64,000 nt of DNA. It comes from Eublepharis macularius (taxonomy: Eukaryota > Chordata > Lepidosauria > Squamata > Eublepharidae). The DNA lies in assembly GCF_028583425.1 (NCBI RefSeq), contig NC_072793.1, positions 173,639,681-173,703,680 of the forward strand. The letters run 5' to 3'. Below are positions 35,210 through 47,504 of this stretch, piece by piece; the first letter of the stretch is position 1, and each line of letters begins with the position of its first letter. The translations under genes and the position numbers were made by a program. The notes below the pieces were generated by a model. It was not told where the DNA came from and did not search any database. It worked only from the letters and a program-made list of their open reading frames with translations.

Positions 35210-36030
35210 TCAGTTTAATCCAGATGATGGCCTCCAACCTGGACATAGACAATCTGGCCACCTGGATCCATGTCACCGTAACATCAATACTGAGCTATTG
35301 TAATGCACTCTATATGGGTCTCCCCTCAAAGTCAGCTCAGAGACTCCAGTTGGTGCAGGACACCACTGCTTGGCTACTAGCAGGAGCTGGTCAGAGCATG
35401 CATACTACTGCCATTCTGTAACCACTCCGTTGGCTGCAGTTCCACGCTGAATGTAATGTACCTGCTATCACATTCAAGGACCTTCATGGACTTGGTCCCT
35501 CTTTCCGTTTGACCACCTGTCCCCCTATGCTCCGCCACAACACTTTTGCTCATCTGAGCAGGGCCTTCTGCAGATACCAATGCAAATAGGCAAAATCCAC
35601 ACACACATTCTCTGTGTTGGCCCCCACCTTGTGGAATGGCCTACCTGAAGAGGTCAAGAAAGTTCTCACTCTCCTGGCTTTCCCCAAACTATACAAAATT
35701 ATTTAGTTGGGCAGTTTTACCAAAATAATGGAATAGTTCAGAACGATACTTTGGTAAAGGGATAGGAACTGTGGCCTATACTACTGTATGCAGCCTATTG
35801 CTGTATATAGGATCCTACAATGTAATTTCTGCACTGTTTGACATGAAAATTCTTAAGCTTTGTTTCAGCTCTGTTCAGATTTCTGGTTGGTTTCAGGTTT
35901 CTGCAATCCAAATCTTATAGCATGGTTCATTGGATGTCCCATCCTGCAGACTGCATTGGCCTGCTCTCTGTAATGGACCTTGAACTTTACTGAGGAAGGC
36001 AGACTATAAATGATGTAAATACATTTTTAA
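35210..36030 (+). repeat. L2-like LINE 3' end
   Basis: A decayed reading frame includes LQLVQDTTAWLL, the C-terminal region typical of L2-like LINE ORF2. It is followed by 'cccccaccttgtggaatggc' and ends with CCTTGAACTTTACTGAGGAA and 'gactataaatgatgtaaat'. Several breaks; no coding capacity. Confidence 0.75.
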
Positions 36031-36229
36031 AAGAAACTGTCAGGGAGGGAGGGGCTTGTTTCTTTTTCCCCTGAGAGGAAAAGCAGTAGAGAGGACAAAA
36101 ATCAGGAAAACCAATTTTTTAAAAAGATCAGTGAAGAGATCAGTGAAGAGATCAATCGTCTCTTCTCAACTCTGAGGAAAATACCCACTTTTGCTTCCAG
36201 ATCCCTTTAAGGCCTGGTCCACTCAAAAC

Positions 36230-36445
36230 ACCTGCATACACATGGAGCTGCCTTCTGCTGAGTCAGGTCAAGGATTGCCTACTCTGACTGGCAGCAACTG
36301 TCTGGGATCTCAGGCAGAAATCTTTCACATCACCTATGACCTGAGAAACTTTTATCTGCAGATGCCAAGGATTGAACCTGCAACCTTCTGCACGCCAAGC
36401 AGATGCTTTACCACTGAGCCACAGTCCCTTCCCAGAGTGTGGTGG
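36230..36445 (-). repeat. tRNA-derived SINE, family 3
   Basis: On the minus strand: head GGGACTGTGGCTCAGTGGTA, 'aagcatctgcttggcgtgca', B box GGTTCAATCC, a body with AGGTGATGTGAAAGA, ending with the inverse of ATACACATGGAGCTGCCTTC. Confidence 0.85.
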
Positions 36446-37084
36446 TGAAATGGGCTGTACCACTTCTGATTTCAGGAGTGGTCAAGAGTGTCACAAGTAC
36501 AGATTCCTTGAGGTGGGAAACACCATTAGCACACCAGGGCAAATGGTTCTGGCCACAGCCTTAACATTCTGTGCTAATTGTCCACTTACAGAGAATTGCT
36601 GGCAGAAGGGAAAGTTTGAAAGAGTACACGCTCCCCTGAAGCCTGAAGTGGTACAGTCCATTCTGCCCCTGCAGCAGTCCACATCTTTCTCAAGCATGTG
36701 AGACCAGGCTTAAGAAAGACAGATCCAGTATATGCATAAATTGGGGTTAGAAAGCAGCCCTTTCTCGTGGGATCCTGCCCAGACCATCTTCACAGACCAC
36801 CACCGGACAATTTGTGGTCATGACGGTGTGGCAAAGAGGGAGCCAAGAGAAGTTCAGTGCCCATTTAAAAAAAATAATAGAACGCATCCCTTTTTGCGCT
36901 GTTGCATGTAATACTTTTATTTGAGTGAATCAGCAAACTAAATGTTTACAAAGTATGTGCAGGCTTGTAAAGAATTTTGCTGCACTCTGCCACTGTTGGA
37001 CAAATAAGGTGTGAATTGTTTTTTGGTCACAGGACTGTAGAATTCAGTGTGTTGAAACTGAAGGGCTGCGCACACGCCATGGAT
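36446..37084. other. 3' flank of gene D; polyadenylation signal
   Basis: A minus-strand AATAAA lies at 36916-36921, 278 nt beyond the present stop of gene D, and is a reasonable cleavage signal. Otherwise no gene is seen in this stretch. Confidence 0.4.
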
Positions 37085-37291
37085 CTGCATGCACACATGA
37101 AGCTGCCGCATACTTAATCAGACCATCAGCACTTCAAGGCCAGTGTTGCCAGCAGCTCTCAGGTGGAGGTCTTTCCCATCACCACCCACTTGATATTTTC
37201 AGCTGGGGATTGAACCGGAGACCTTCTGCATGCCAAGCAGATGCTCTTGCACTGAGCCACGGCCCCTCCCGGCACTGGCTGCTGCATGCAC
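37085..37291 (-). repeat. Family-3 SINE inserted in the last coding exon of gene D
   Basis: The SINE (37095-37281) is flanked by 10-bp direct repeats CTGCATGCAC at 37085-37094 and 37282-37291. On the minus strand it begins near the gene with a tRNA-like head (CCGTGGCTCAGTGCAAGAGC, B box GGTTCAATCCCC). The insertion lies just after the final histidine of the last finger, so translation reads into the SINE and stops there at 37199-37201. Confidence 0.88.
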
Positions 37292-40200
37292 TCTTTGATG
37301 TGCTGTAAGGTTTGTGCTCCTGTTGAAGCGCTTTCCACACTCGGAGCATTTAAAAGGTTTCTCCCCGGTGTGAATTCTCAGGTGATTCCTGAGACTGGAT
37401 TTATCACAGAAGCTCTTGCTGCAGCTAGAGCACTGATACGGTTTCTCCCCTGTGTGGATTCTTTGATGCGTAGTAAGGTATTCACTCCGACAGAAGCTCT
37501 TCCCACACTCCGAACATTTGTACGGTTTCTCCCCTGTGTGGGTCCTCTGATGTCTGAGGAGGTTTGATGCGCTGCAAAAGCTCTCTTCGCAATCTGAGCA
37601 TTTGTATGGTTTCTCCCCTGTGTGGATCCTCTGATGTCTGAGGAGGTTGGATGCGCTGCAAAAGCTGTCTTCGCAATCTGAGCATTTGTAGGGTTTCTCC
37701 CCCGTCTGCGTATTTTGATGTGAAATAAGTCTTGCACTGCAACTGAAACCCTTCCCATATTCTGAGCATTCAAATGCTTTCTCTCCCATATGAATTATCT
37801 CGTGGTTTCTAAGGCTTGACTGATCACAAAAGGTCACACTGCAGTTCGAGCATTTAAAGGGCTCCTCTGCTGTGTGGATTCTTTGATTGCAAGTAAGTTC
37901 CTGTCTGTGACAGAAATTCTTTCCACACTCCAAGCAAGTTTTTGGTTGCTCTCCCATGTGGGTTCTTTGGTGTCTTATTAAGGTGATCCTCTGACAGAAA
38001 CCCTTCCCACAGTCAGAGCAAGTGAACGGTTTCTCTCCGGTGTGGATTCTTTGATGACATATGAGGTTTGTACTCTTAATGAAGCTCTTTCCACACTCCA
38101 GACATTTATAAGGTTTCTCCCCTGTGTGGATTCTCCAGTGAGCATTAAGGCTTGATTTAGAACTGAAGCTTTTCCCACACAAATGACATACATTCTTTTG
38201 CTTTCTTTCATCTATTTTTTCTTGGATTGGGTTTTGGAAGTCCATTCCCAGCCAAACAAATGATTCGGTCATCAACTTTTCTTTGACTTCGGTTTTTGCC
38301 ACCTGCTCACCCTTTTTGTGGCCATCTCTTTCGAAGGACAGCTCACATTGTTCTCCCTCACTTTCCCACCAATCAGATGCTGTGGAGGGATCAAAAAAGA
38401 ACATTTTGAAGATAGTGAAGGGAGGGAAATTGAGCCTGGACTCTAACATAGATGGACATTCACTTACAGAAAGTATGACACAAAGCTCCATTCAAGCTCT
38501 GTTCAAGCAAGAGGCAGGAGGGAAGGATTCTGTCCTCTTCCTGCTCCCCTGCACTCCACTTTCCACTCCAAACCCATATGGCTATTACTCCACCGTGTTC
38601 CTGTAAGCTCAGGAATATATTTTTTTTGCAAATGGCTGCTGGAGGGGAAGGGAGAACTGGAAGACCTGCAGGCGTTGGGCATTTTCAGCTGACACATCCC
38701 GGTATGGTGGAACAGTCTGAACTTGGATTATGGAGACTCAAGATTCAGCCACCAGCTAAGCCGCAGAGCTCATTTGTTGGCCCTTCAGCCAGTTGTCCAT
38801 AAATTACAGTGAACACACGTACAATCTGTCTGGAGTATACAATGTATTATTTTTATGTGCATTCAGAAATTCCCATGTTACCTTCCATGCACGTACAGTT
38901 GAGCGTGGCACTGTAATATGCCAAATGTGGGGCTGCCTTTGAATACCGTTCAGAAACTTCAATTGGTCCCAAATGTGGGGGCCAGGCTGCTGTCCAGGGT
39001 TGGTTACAAGGATGTGCTGAAAGATCTGCACTGGTTACCCCTCCATTTAAGGGCACAATTCAAACTGCTGGTTCTAACCTTTAAGGTCCAAAACAGCTTG
39101 GGCCAGGGCACCTGAAGGGCTAGCACATCTCATACTATCCAGCCCACTAGTTCTGATGATCTGCCACTCAAGCCCTGCCGCCTGCTCTCCTTCCTTCAGA
39201 GAGCAGGCGGCAACTAGAAATAGGTCATGTCTTGTGGTGGCATCTCACCTTTGGAACACCTTCCCCCTTGAAACTCACCTGGCATCTACTTTCTTTTAGG
39301 TGCCAGGCCAAAATACATCTTTTTACCCAGGCTATTAATTAGGGGCTTTCGCTTGCCAGCTTTTTAACGGTCTTCTTCTGTTTTATGGATAGTTTTTGTG
39401 CGGCTTATTATGCCCAATGGCTTGTGTTTTAATGCTGTGGTTTTTAATTGTAAGCCAGGATTCTGAAGAGGTGGCATAGAAATATGCTAAATTAATAAAG
39501 AAATCCAGGTACTGGACCCTTGTTTCATTTTGTAGAGTGAGCACTTGCTAGCTCTTATAGATCAGTGTATGCACATACAGGCAGGATGTACGAGGGTTCA
39601 CTGTAACATGTGAGCAGGGCTTCAAGCTAACCTATCTGAAATGATTCTATTAACAATCTGTTGTGGCACAAATAAAATAAGAGTTTAGCATTTTAGTGAC
39701 TGATGAAATTTGCTCCAGCATAAGCTTTCGTGAATCAGAGATTGTTTTGTTGAATGCGCTAGACTGCTCATCCGTTAAGCAGGTATGTTTATACTTAATA
39801 CCACAACCAAGAAAGAGCATCACGAAGTTAGGCCTGTTTAAAACAAGATCCAATCCAACAAGTAAACCTGCCATAAAATCAAATCCAAAGAAGGAAAGGA
39901 CTCGGTGAAACTAAGCAGATACAATTAAATAAAATTATAAAAGAGCTAAAGGTTCTCGGAAATGGAGTTGGGTATACTGCATATACGACTTTGAGACATG
40001 CAGACATTTGCGGCAGACGATTCTGTGCTGTGTTCATATAACAGAGAACCATTATGCTGGAGTCCAGACATTTGTTCCAATCTAAGGACATGAGAGAGAT
40101 GTGTCATTTTGCTACTCATAATAGCTTGCCTTTCACAATATGACTTACAATATTCCTTTCCATGATCAGGTCTGCTCCCCTAAAAAAACTTACAATGAAA

Positions 40201-42755
40201 AGTCATCATTTTAGTCACTAGATGGTATTAATAATAATGGGTGATGGTTGTTGTGGGTTTTCCGGGCTGTATTGCCGTGGTCTTGGCATTGTAGTTCCTG
40301 ACGTTTCGCCAGCAGCTGTGGCTGGCATCTTCAGAGGTGTAGCACCAAAAGACAGAGATCTCTCAGTGTCACTCAGTGTCTCAGTGTCACTGAGAGATCT
40401 CTGTCTTTTGGTGCTACACCTCTGAAGATGCCAGCCACAGCTGCTGGCGAAACGTCAGGAACTACAATGCCAAGACCACGGCAATACAGCCCGGAAAACC
40501 CACAACAACCATCGTTCTCCGGCCGTGAAAGCCTTCGACAATACAATAATGGGTGAGGTTGAGAGAGCTCTAAGAGAGCTGTGATTGACCCAAGATCCCC
40601 CAGCTGGCTTCCAGTGGAGGAGTGGGGAATCAAACCCGATTCTCCAGATTAGAGTCCCACTGCTCTTAACCACTACACCAAACTGGCTCTCAAAGTGTCA
40701 GAGCCAAGTTCAAATCCTCACTGTGCCCTGGAAGCTCACTGGGTGGCCTTCAGCCAGTCACACCTTTGCTGCCTAACCTACCCCGCAGGGTTGTTGTGAG
40801 GATAAAATTGAAGCAAGGAGAATGATATAAGCCGCTTTGGGGTCCCTATTGGGAAAAGCTGAAGTGGAAATGAAGTAAATAATAATTACATGAGGCAGCC
40901 TTATAACGAATCAGACCCTCACCCTATCAAGGTCAGGGTTGACTCCTCTGACTGGCAGCAGCTCTGCAGAGTCTTACGGAGAGGTCCTTTCACATCACCG
41001 ACTACCCAGTCCCTTTAACTGGAGCTATGGGGAATTGAACCTCAGACCTTCTGCATACCAATTTCCCAGAGTTGAAACCCTCTCTGTAATCCTAGTCCTA
41101 CTGCATTGTTACTGGAGGTCTTGTCCCGTTTGATTGAATTGCTGTTTGTATTTTGGAATCCACCTTGAGTCTCAGCAAAAAAGGTGATTTGAAAACACGG
41201 CAGAGAAAGGGAGTTTCTAAGTCAATAAATAAGTAAATGAAGATGGGTCCTTCCTTACCCAGAGAGGCCACATTCTGGCAGTTCTCCTCCATAACTTCCC
41301 TGTACAAGGCTCTTTGGCCCAGATCCAAGAGATTCCACTCCTCCTCAGTAAAATATAGACACACCTCCTCCAACGCCACCAGACCCTGGAAGGGCAAAAA
41401 CAAAGAACACACACACACACCTTCGCCTCGAGCCCATTACAGAAGAGTCACTGAGGCCAGTTGATTGGGGGAGACTTTGGATCCTAAGGGGTGGCCATCA
41501 AAACCTTGGAAAGGAAGATTTGACGGAAGCAAAGTGAAAGAGAGGGATCCTCTCTGGTTCAGGGAGATGCCAAGTGATGATGGAATCACAACTGCTCGTC
41601 TCCCCGGCGGTCCCTTGCTTACCTGCCCCAGCTCTGTTTGATCCACCACTACCACTTCTGGTTCATCCCAAGGAAGCGATGGCACGGAATTGACTGTCGC
41701 TGTCTTCACACAGCCTGCAAGGTGACACAGAACCGGCGGGAAGATCAGTCATCCCTTCATACCCCATTTTTATATTTGGTGTGCATTTTAACACCAAATA
41801 GTGGTGCATTTGAAAAGGCATCTCTCCACTCCTGGCCACAACGCCAAAAGCCCTTTTGGACATTCTTACCGAAGGAGCTAAAAAAAGTTTTAAACAAACA
41901 AACGAGCGACTCTGAGGACAATTGTCTCCTGCATGCAGCCCCAGGTTCTGGAGCTTTACTCGGGTCCAAAGAAGTTCCATGTCTCCTTACTCCACAAGGG
42001 GCCATGCTGGTCAGGCTCCGGCACGAGCTCCACGAAGAGCAGCCCCTGTCCGACCATCTCTCCTTCTGGGGGCACAGCAGGAACGTCTATTGACAGGTTC
42101 TGTGTCTGAAACATCAATGAAGATCCCAAAGAAGGAACAGGGAAAAGGCCTGGGGGACAGAAAAGAGGAGTGGCCAAAGAAAGATTGGGGGGGGGCACAA
42201 CCCATCCACCCACAGGGGATTATTAGGATATCCTCACTCGCACTCTCAACTCCTTGGAGAAAGCCCCCTCACCTGTCCTCCTTGCTTCTTCTCCTCTGCC
42301 TGGCTCAGGAGGAAGCCTTCTGCCAGGGCCACCGCCTGGGAACTGGTCTCCGGCCCACATTCCCTGACCCAGCTCTCCATCTCCGGGGGCAGGACAGCCA
42401 GGAACTGCTCCAGGAGCACCAGGTCCAGCATCTCCCTCTTGCTGTGCCTTTCAGGCTTCAGCCACTGGAGACACAAATGGTGGAGTCGGCTGCAAACCTC
42501 TCGGGGCCCCTCGGCATCCTGGTAGCGGAAGTGCCTGAAGTGCTGGCGCTGGGCATCTGAGCCACTGGCTTTCTCTCCCAAGTTCTTCTGCCTCATTCTT
42601 TCCCAGAATTCCCCTCTGCTTCCAGCCTCACTAGTATCAGGGCCTTTTCTTGCTTCAGGGTCACCTAGAGCTTCCATCTTCTTCCTCACAGCTCTTTCCC
42701 CAAATTCTTCTCTGCGTCCAGCCACAATGGCATTTGGACCAACCAAGTTTTCCAT
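37199..42755 (-). CDS. Gene D: SCAN-KRAB C2H2 zinc-finger protein
   Basis: Five coding exons: 42755-42273 (SCAN, ATG at 42755), 42105-41991, 41714-41623, 41385-41259 (127 bp, KRAB-A) and 38379-37199 (fingers). Phases 0, 0/1, 1/0, 0/1 and 1 fit and 1998 nt give 665 aa. SCAN has [24 protein letters not shown] reads [15 protein letters not shown] then LYREVMEEN; the VMEEN form differs from the MLE-containing KRAB best known for TRIM28 binding, so TRIM28 recruitment is uncertain. There are eleven finger units: unit 4 lacks its first zinc histidine (Asn) and unit 6 has lost a cysteine (Tyr) and the last histidine (Gln). Units 7 and 8 are near-identical recent duplicates. The C-terminal tail after the last finger is SINE-encoded. 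Expected role: nuclear DNA-binding repressor-type factor. Confidence 0.88.
38880..39510 (+). repeat. L2-like LINE 3' end
   Basis: The decayed frame shows [12 protein letters not shown] and [19 protein letters not shown], typical of the C-terminal part of L2-like LINE reverse transcriptase ORFs, then an A+T-rich 3' UTR. It lies in the last intron of gene D. Confidence 0.75.
40222..40690 (-). repeat. Family-1 SINE carrying a later fold-back insertion
   Basis: The inverse SINE body resumes at about 40557 (GAGAGAGCTCTAAGAGAGCT, inverse head TTAACCACTACACCAAACTG near 40685). Its 3' (ATT)-rich tail is at about 40222-40244. The two parts are separated by the fold-back element. Confidence 0.8.
40233..40556. 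mobile_element. 300-bp fold-back element with 12-bp target duplications
   Basis: The element is 40245-40544, between direct repeats AATAATGGGTGA at 40233-40244 and 40545-40556. Arms 40245-40372 and about 40386-40515 are near-perfect reverse complements, e.g. GCATTGTAGTTCCTGACGTT against AACGTCAGGAACTACAATGC. The right arm extends about 30 nt further than the left. Each arm contains CTGAAGA, a GCCAGC/GCTGGC stem, then GAAA, a hammerhead-like core. It codes for nothing. Confidence 0.88.
40690..41240. repeat. Family-2 SINE (+), family-3 SINE (-), L2-like tail (+)
   Basis: 40690-40892: CAAGTTCAAATCCTCACTGT, CCGCAGGGTTGTTGTGAGGA. 40893-41075: inverse family 3 (TGACTGGCAGCAGCTCTGC, inverse B box GGGGAATTGAACCTCAGA). 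41085-41240: CCACCTTGAGTCTCAGCAAA. All lie in the intron between the KRAB and finger exons of gene D. Confidence 0.7.
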
Positions 42756-42839
42756 CTTCAGCTCGGGTACCAAGGCAGCCTTCAGCAGGGGCAGGTGGCC
42801 TTGCTTTGCTGTCAATGGTTCCCCCTAAGGCCTAAACTC

Positions 42840-44580
42840 CTGCAAAGTGAAAACACTGTACAGTTGGAAGAGCTGTTGAAGAAGGAATATGGGCAACCCC
42901 TATAAGGGACCATGGCATTTCCCGACAGGAACTTGGGAGACACAAAGAGACATTACAGACACTTGAGAAAATCCCACAGTTCATTTACTGATTGAATTAA
43001 AACATTTCTATGCCACCTTTCCACCCAAATCAGGCTCCCAAGGCACTGAACAACAAACATTAAAGTCTTTCAACACATTCAGCATCCTGTGATGCTGGGA
43101 GCAGTCCCTAACAACTCCACCTGCCCACAATTCTTCTTTCCCTTGACCTCCCACCCCCCAACGCAGCCTCTGCTTCACCCCTTTTCCTCTCCCACACCCC
43201 TCAATCAGACCCACTTTCTTGTCCTCTTTCTTGTCTTCCTATAAGCAAAGGAAACCATTTCAGTGATCAGCCCAGATCTCAGTGAGAGACAGGCAAGTTT
43301 CAGGGCTCAAGAAGACATGGGGAAGGGCATATGAGTTGAAAGCTATTTTTGTCTTTGGGCTGAGGGAAAGGTACATGACCAGAGTATTTCACATGTCTTG
43401 GGTGGAGGGGAGGGAAAACTGAAGTGCTTTATAAGCTACAAAAGAATCAAGGCATACACTATAATGTTCTGTGGAACTCTGAAGCTTACATCCTCCTTCC
43501 CAATTTAAACAAATTTCATTATCTCTGCACTGGGGCAGCTGGTGGAAAAGGAAGGATAATCCAAGTTCACTTTCTTTGTAAACAATACAAGGCAGGAAAG
43601 ACCCCCTTCTAGCTGCCTAATGCAACAGTGTTTCATAGTGGTTAGAGCATCACACCAGGATCTGGGACAACCAGGTTCAAATCCTCATTCTGGCATGGAA
43701 GCTTGCTGGGTGACGTTGGGGCCATTCACACAGTTTCAGCCTAGGCTTCCTCACAGGATTTTTGTGAACATAAAATGGAGAAGAATGACATCAGATGCTT
43801 TGGATCCTCCACTTGGTAGAGAGCCAGTTTGGTGTAGTGGTTAAGAGTGCAGGACTCTAATCTGGAGAACTGGGTTTGATTCCCCACTCCTCCACTTGAA
43901 GCCAGCTGGGTGACCTTGGGTCAGTCACAGCTCTCTCAAAGCTCTCTCAGCCCCACCCACCTCACAGGGTGATTGTTGTGGGGAATAATAATGACATACT
44001 TTGTAAACTGCTCTGAGTGGGTGTTAAGTTGTCTTGAAGGATGGTATATAAATCAAATGCTGTTGTTGTTGTTATAGACAGGTGTGGGTTAAATGAAGTA
44101 AATAAAATAAAACACAAACACCCTAATATACGAGACTCCATAAAAATCCATAAAGGTTCAGGGATCTCCATTCTTAATTGTGTCTGAAGAAGGGAGCGCC
44201 GACTCTCGCAAGCTTACCCTCTGAAAACGTTGGTGTCTAAGGTGCCACCGGACTCAAACCCTGCCATAAAAGCCCAGCCTGTCTCCAGCAGAGGGTCAGC
44301 AAGAGGAAGAGGCCTTCCTATCAACCCCTTTTCATCTTTTAAAATCTCTCTTCAAAGGACCAGGAAACAGGGTCCTTTATTTGGGTCTGGGGCTGGAGAT
44401 GTGCCTGCCAATAGAAGGCTCCCTTCTCAACCCTCCAAAGCCCCGCATGCTTTTTGACCTCTGGCTCTGGCAGGGGGGTTTGAGGGTGGCCTGTGGCCAT
44501 CTCCCATTGGGGGCTCGCCGCCCCCTCCTCGCTTTCCCGCACCCACCTGCAGCCTTCTCAGTACGCGAAAACTCACCAGG
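42840..44580. other. 5' intron of gene D with SINEs
   Basis: The SCAN exon acceptor (CTTTGCAG|GAGTTTAGG, minus) is at about 42840. 43620-43822 is a family-2 SINE (+) (GGTTCAAATCCTC). 43826-44080 is a full family-1 SINE (+) (GTGTAGTGGTTAAGAGTGCA, GGGTTTGATTCCCC, (TTG)n). 44170-44262 is a single fold-back-type arm (CTGAAGAAGGGAGCGCCGAC). The remainder is unassigned. Confidence 0.6.
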
Positions 44581-44700
44581 CTGGGCTGCAGATGCTGCGC
44601 GCGTGGGAAAATCGAAGCATTCTTTCTCACGGCGGAACAGGAAACGGGGCTTCCTGTTGACAGTCCTGGCTTCCTCGCCGCCTCTCTAGGAAAACAGGAC
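44577..44700 (-). promoter_or_regulatory. 5' UTR exon and promoter of gene D
   Basis: On the minus strand a CpG-containing segment with ETS-like CAGGAAG sites and CCACGCGCGCAG ends in a strong donor CCTG|GTGAGT at 44577. It lies about 1.7 kb upstream of the SCAN acceptor and fits a non-coding first exon. The transcription start is not defined. Confidence 0.5.
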
Positions 44701-44867
44701 TCGCTCCCTTTTAACTCTCAGGTTCTAGGCAAGCAACAGAAAAGGATGGGGAGTTAGAGTTGGGTTCATACAGAGTGTGTGAAAGCATAGAGGTGACAGA
44801 TGAACGATGGAACACCTGTCAAGGGAAACGGGGCTCACGTGGCATTCTTTTCCCTGACCTGCATAGC

Positions 44868-45350
44868 CCAGGCTAGCCCGATCTCCTCAGAGCTCAGAAG
44901 CTAAGCAGGGTTGGTACTTGGATGGAAGACCGCCAAGGGAGTTTGGGGCTGCCATACAGAGGCAGGCAATGGCAAACCACCTCTGCTCATCTTGTGCCAC
45001 GAAAGCCTCATAGCCCCCTGGTTTCCAGTGGAACTAGGGCTCCCAGCCTTCAGCTGGGGCCCAGGGATCTCCCAGATTTACAACTGATCTCCATTCTACT
45101 GAGATCAGTTCCCCTGGAGAAAAAGTCTGCTACGGAGGGTGGAATCTCTGGCATTACACCCTGCTCAGGTCCCTCTCCTCCCCCAATCCTGTCCTCTCTG
45201 GGCTCCACTCCCAAATCTCCAGGATTTCCCAACCCAGAGTTGGCAACATTAAATGGAACTGATTTATGTAGTCAGAAGATCACTCATAATTCTGGGAGAT
45301 CTCCTGGCCCCCACCTGGAGGTTGGCAGCTGGACTTGGGGGAGAGAGTAT
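44868..45350 (+). repeat. 5S-rRNA-derived SINE and a 200-230-bp repeat
   Basis: 44868-45020 has CAGAAGCTAAGCAGGGTTGG, TACTTGGATGGAAGACCGCC (5S internal promoter) and GGCAATGGCAAACCACCTCT. 45030-45350 is the short repeat (GGGATCTCCCAGATTTACAA, CTGGAGGTTGGCAGC). Confidence 0.8.
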
Positions 45351-47504
45351 TGAACTCCTTGCTGAATGAGAATCAAGTTTTAAACTGGCCTTTCTCTGTA
45401 GGATATCTTCTCCCCCCACTTATCTTGTCTGCAGCTTTGTCTCCATACATCTAACCACTGAACACTTCATGCAACCAAGGAAGCCACCTCTAACTCAAGA
45501 GAGGTTTTGCTGGAAGAACTTTTCCTAGTCTGTAAGCACTCCTCTTTGATTTAACCCTTTGATTGACTCTCCACAAGGAAGTGAAGCGCAGAGTCGCTTG
45601 GTCCTAGAAAAGAGAACACAATTCTCCCCTCAGATTCAGCAATCTGGACTGGACCAGCTGGGGCACCACTGTTCTTTGTACAAAGAATTATACACCCATT
45701 TCATGGGTGCCTGGACTTTGAAATGTGCCACCACACCAAGCTCTTTATGTCCAGGTGTAACCCAGAAGTGTCACTTCATGGGAATATGGGTAAAATGCTA
45801 GTGAGAGATGCAATTCAGCCTCTCGCTTCTGACCTTTTCCTTCTTCTTCAGTTCTTAGCACTACAAACTTCAGGAATTCCTGGGGGTGGTGGAGGCCTGC
45901 CTTGGAGTGTTTTGAGCAAAAAGCATGCTTTGGACTGGGCGTCAAACTCTGGCAGCTGGCACAACAGCTGGATGTATGATTCGGAAAGTCTGGGGTTTAT
46001 TTCATAGAGCAGCAAACACCAGTTCCTTATTACAGGAGAACCAGCCTGGTGGAAGGGCCAGGTTAGGACCTGGAAGACTCACATTCAAATTCCTGCTCTG
46101 CCACGGGAACTCAGTGGGTGACCCTGGACCAATTACTCGCCCAGCCTAGCCTTCCTCACAGAGTCGTTATCAGGATAAAATGGAGGATGGGAGAACAATA
46201 TAAGCTGCTCTGGGTCCTTACCGGGGGGTGGGGGGTGGGGAAATGGGTTAAAAATATCTCAATATTCTTTCATTCCTAGCAATGCAAATGTATGGGTATT
46301 CCTGGAAGACCTTGACTTTGAACCACACACTCCAAGACACTCTCTTGAATCTGGGCACTTATGAACTTGGGCGATCCAAAACTGTACTTGTCCTTGTCCT
46401 TGGGACAATCCAAGTCCCTCAAGGGCCAGGGGCGGCTGGACAGCGGGGGGGGGGGGGGACTGATGGGCCCGTGACCACTTCCTGCAAAGCCCCAGAGAGC
46501 AGCCTTCAGCCAGGATCTGCTGCTGGTGTTTGGGGCTCCATGCTGTGTGTATCACACAATGGTGTGTATTTGGGTCAATCCCGTGTACTTTTGCTTTGAG
46601 GACATTTTTGTCTGGGCAAAGGGATGAAAAATAAATGAACCACCTCTTCAGACTTCCATTTCTGTGTCAAACATCCTGCGAGGCTGACCTGGCCTGAGTT
46701 AACCAGCAGTGTCGAAGTCCCCGAGGGAAGGTCTGAGGGCAATGTTGCCAGAACAAAGTGTGTGTGTGTGGGGGGGGGGGATTCCAGGGAATTCTTCACC
46801 ATTGCCCCAAAGACTGCAGGGTACATTGCACATAGCAATTTATTTCACCAAGGAACTACAGTCACATCAATCCCAGGGGAACTTCCCCCTCAAATTCCTT
46901 GGTGTTTTTAAATGTCAGAGAGGGAGGGAAGGAGAAACCAATCAAGCCAGAATGAGGTCACACAGATGCAATTAAATTGAAATGTTTCACTACTAAAAAG
47001 CTATATAAGGACAACGTTGTGATAAAGGTATCATATCTATCCCAGAAGAACATCTTCCCCAATTCCTTATCCTAGGTGCTAAACAATATCACAGAGGGTG
47101 GGAAGGAGAAACCCACCAATGTAGAAAGGGGTCAGACAAATGCAATGAAGTTCTAGTAAGGGGTTGGGACAATCCCCTGGTTTGAATCCTTACTTTCCTT
47201 TTATCCAATGTTTTTTTTTTCTTTTAAAAAAGAGGTGCCAGAATTTGAGTTGTTTTCTCCTCTCAGCCCAAGCCCCAAATGCTCAGGAGGTGCCAGTACT
47301 GCATAAAGAGATGCTGGCACTCTGTCCTGGCACATGTCCCCTGAAAAAAAGCCTTGGTTTTATACAGTGGGGAATAGGAGTCTCTCCCCCCAAAATCTTC
47401 CTGAGCCAATCCCCAAACCAAGCTGAAGTTTTAAAACATGTATTTACTGAACAGTGTATAATCATTCTTCAATTTAAATGTTTCTGTATTAAGAAGATGC
47501 CCTA
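45350..47504. other. Intergenic; one SINE recognised
   Basis: 46020-46240 is a family-2 SINE (+) (CCTTCCTCACAGAGTCGTTA). 46441-46459 and 46742-46780 are poly-G and (TG)n/G runs. No gene was recognised. Confidence 0.4.

Noticed and set aside
34870-35421. 183-codon plus-strand open frame as a gene
   Set aside because: Its 3' half is a decayed L2-like LINE C-terminus (LQLVQDTTAWLL) and the 5' half is repetitive sequence read by chance.
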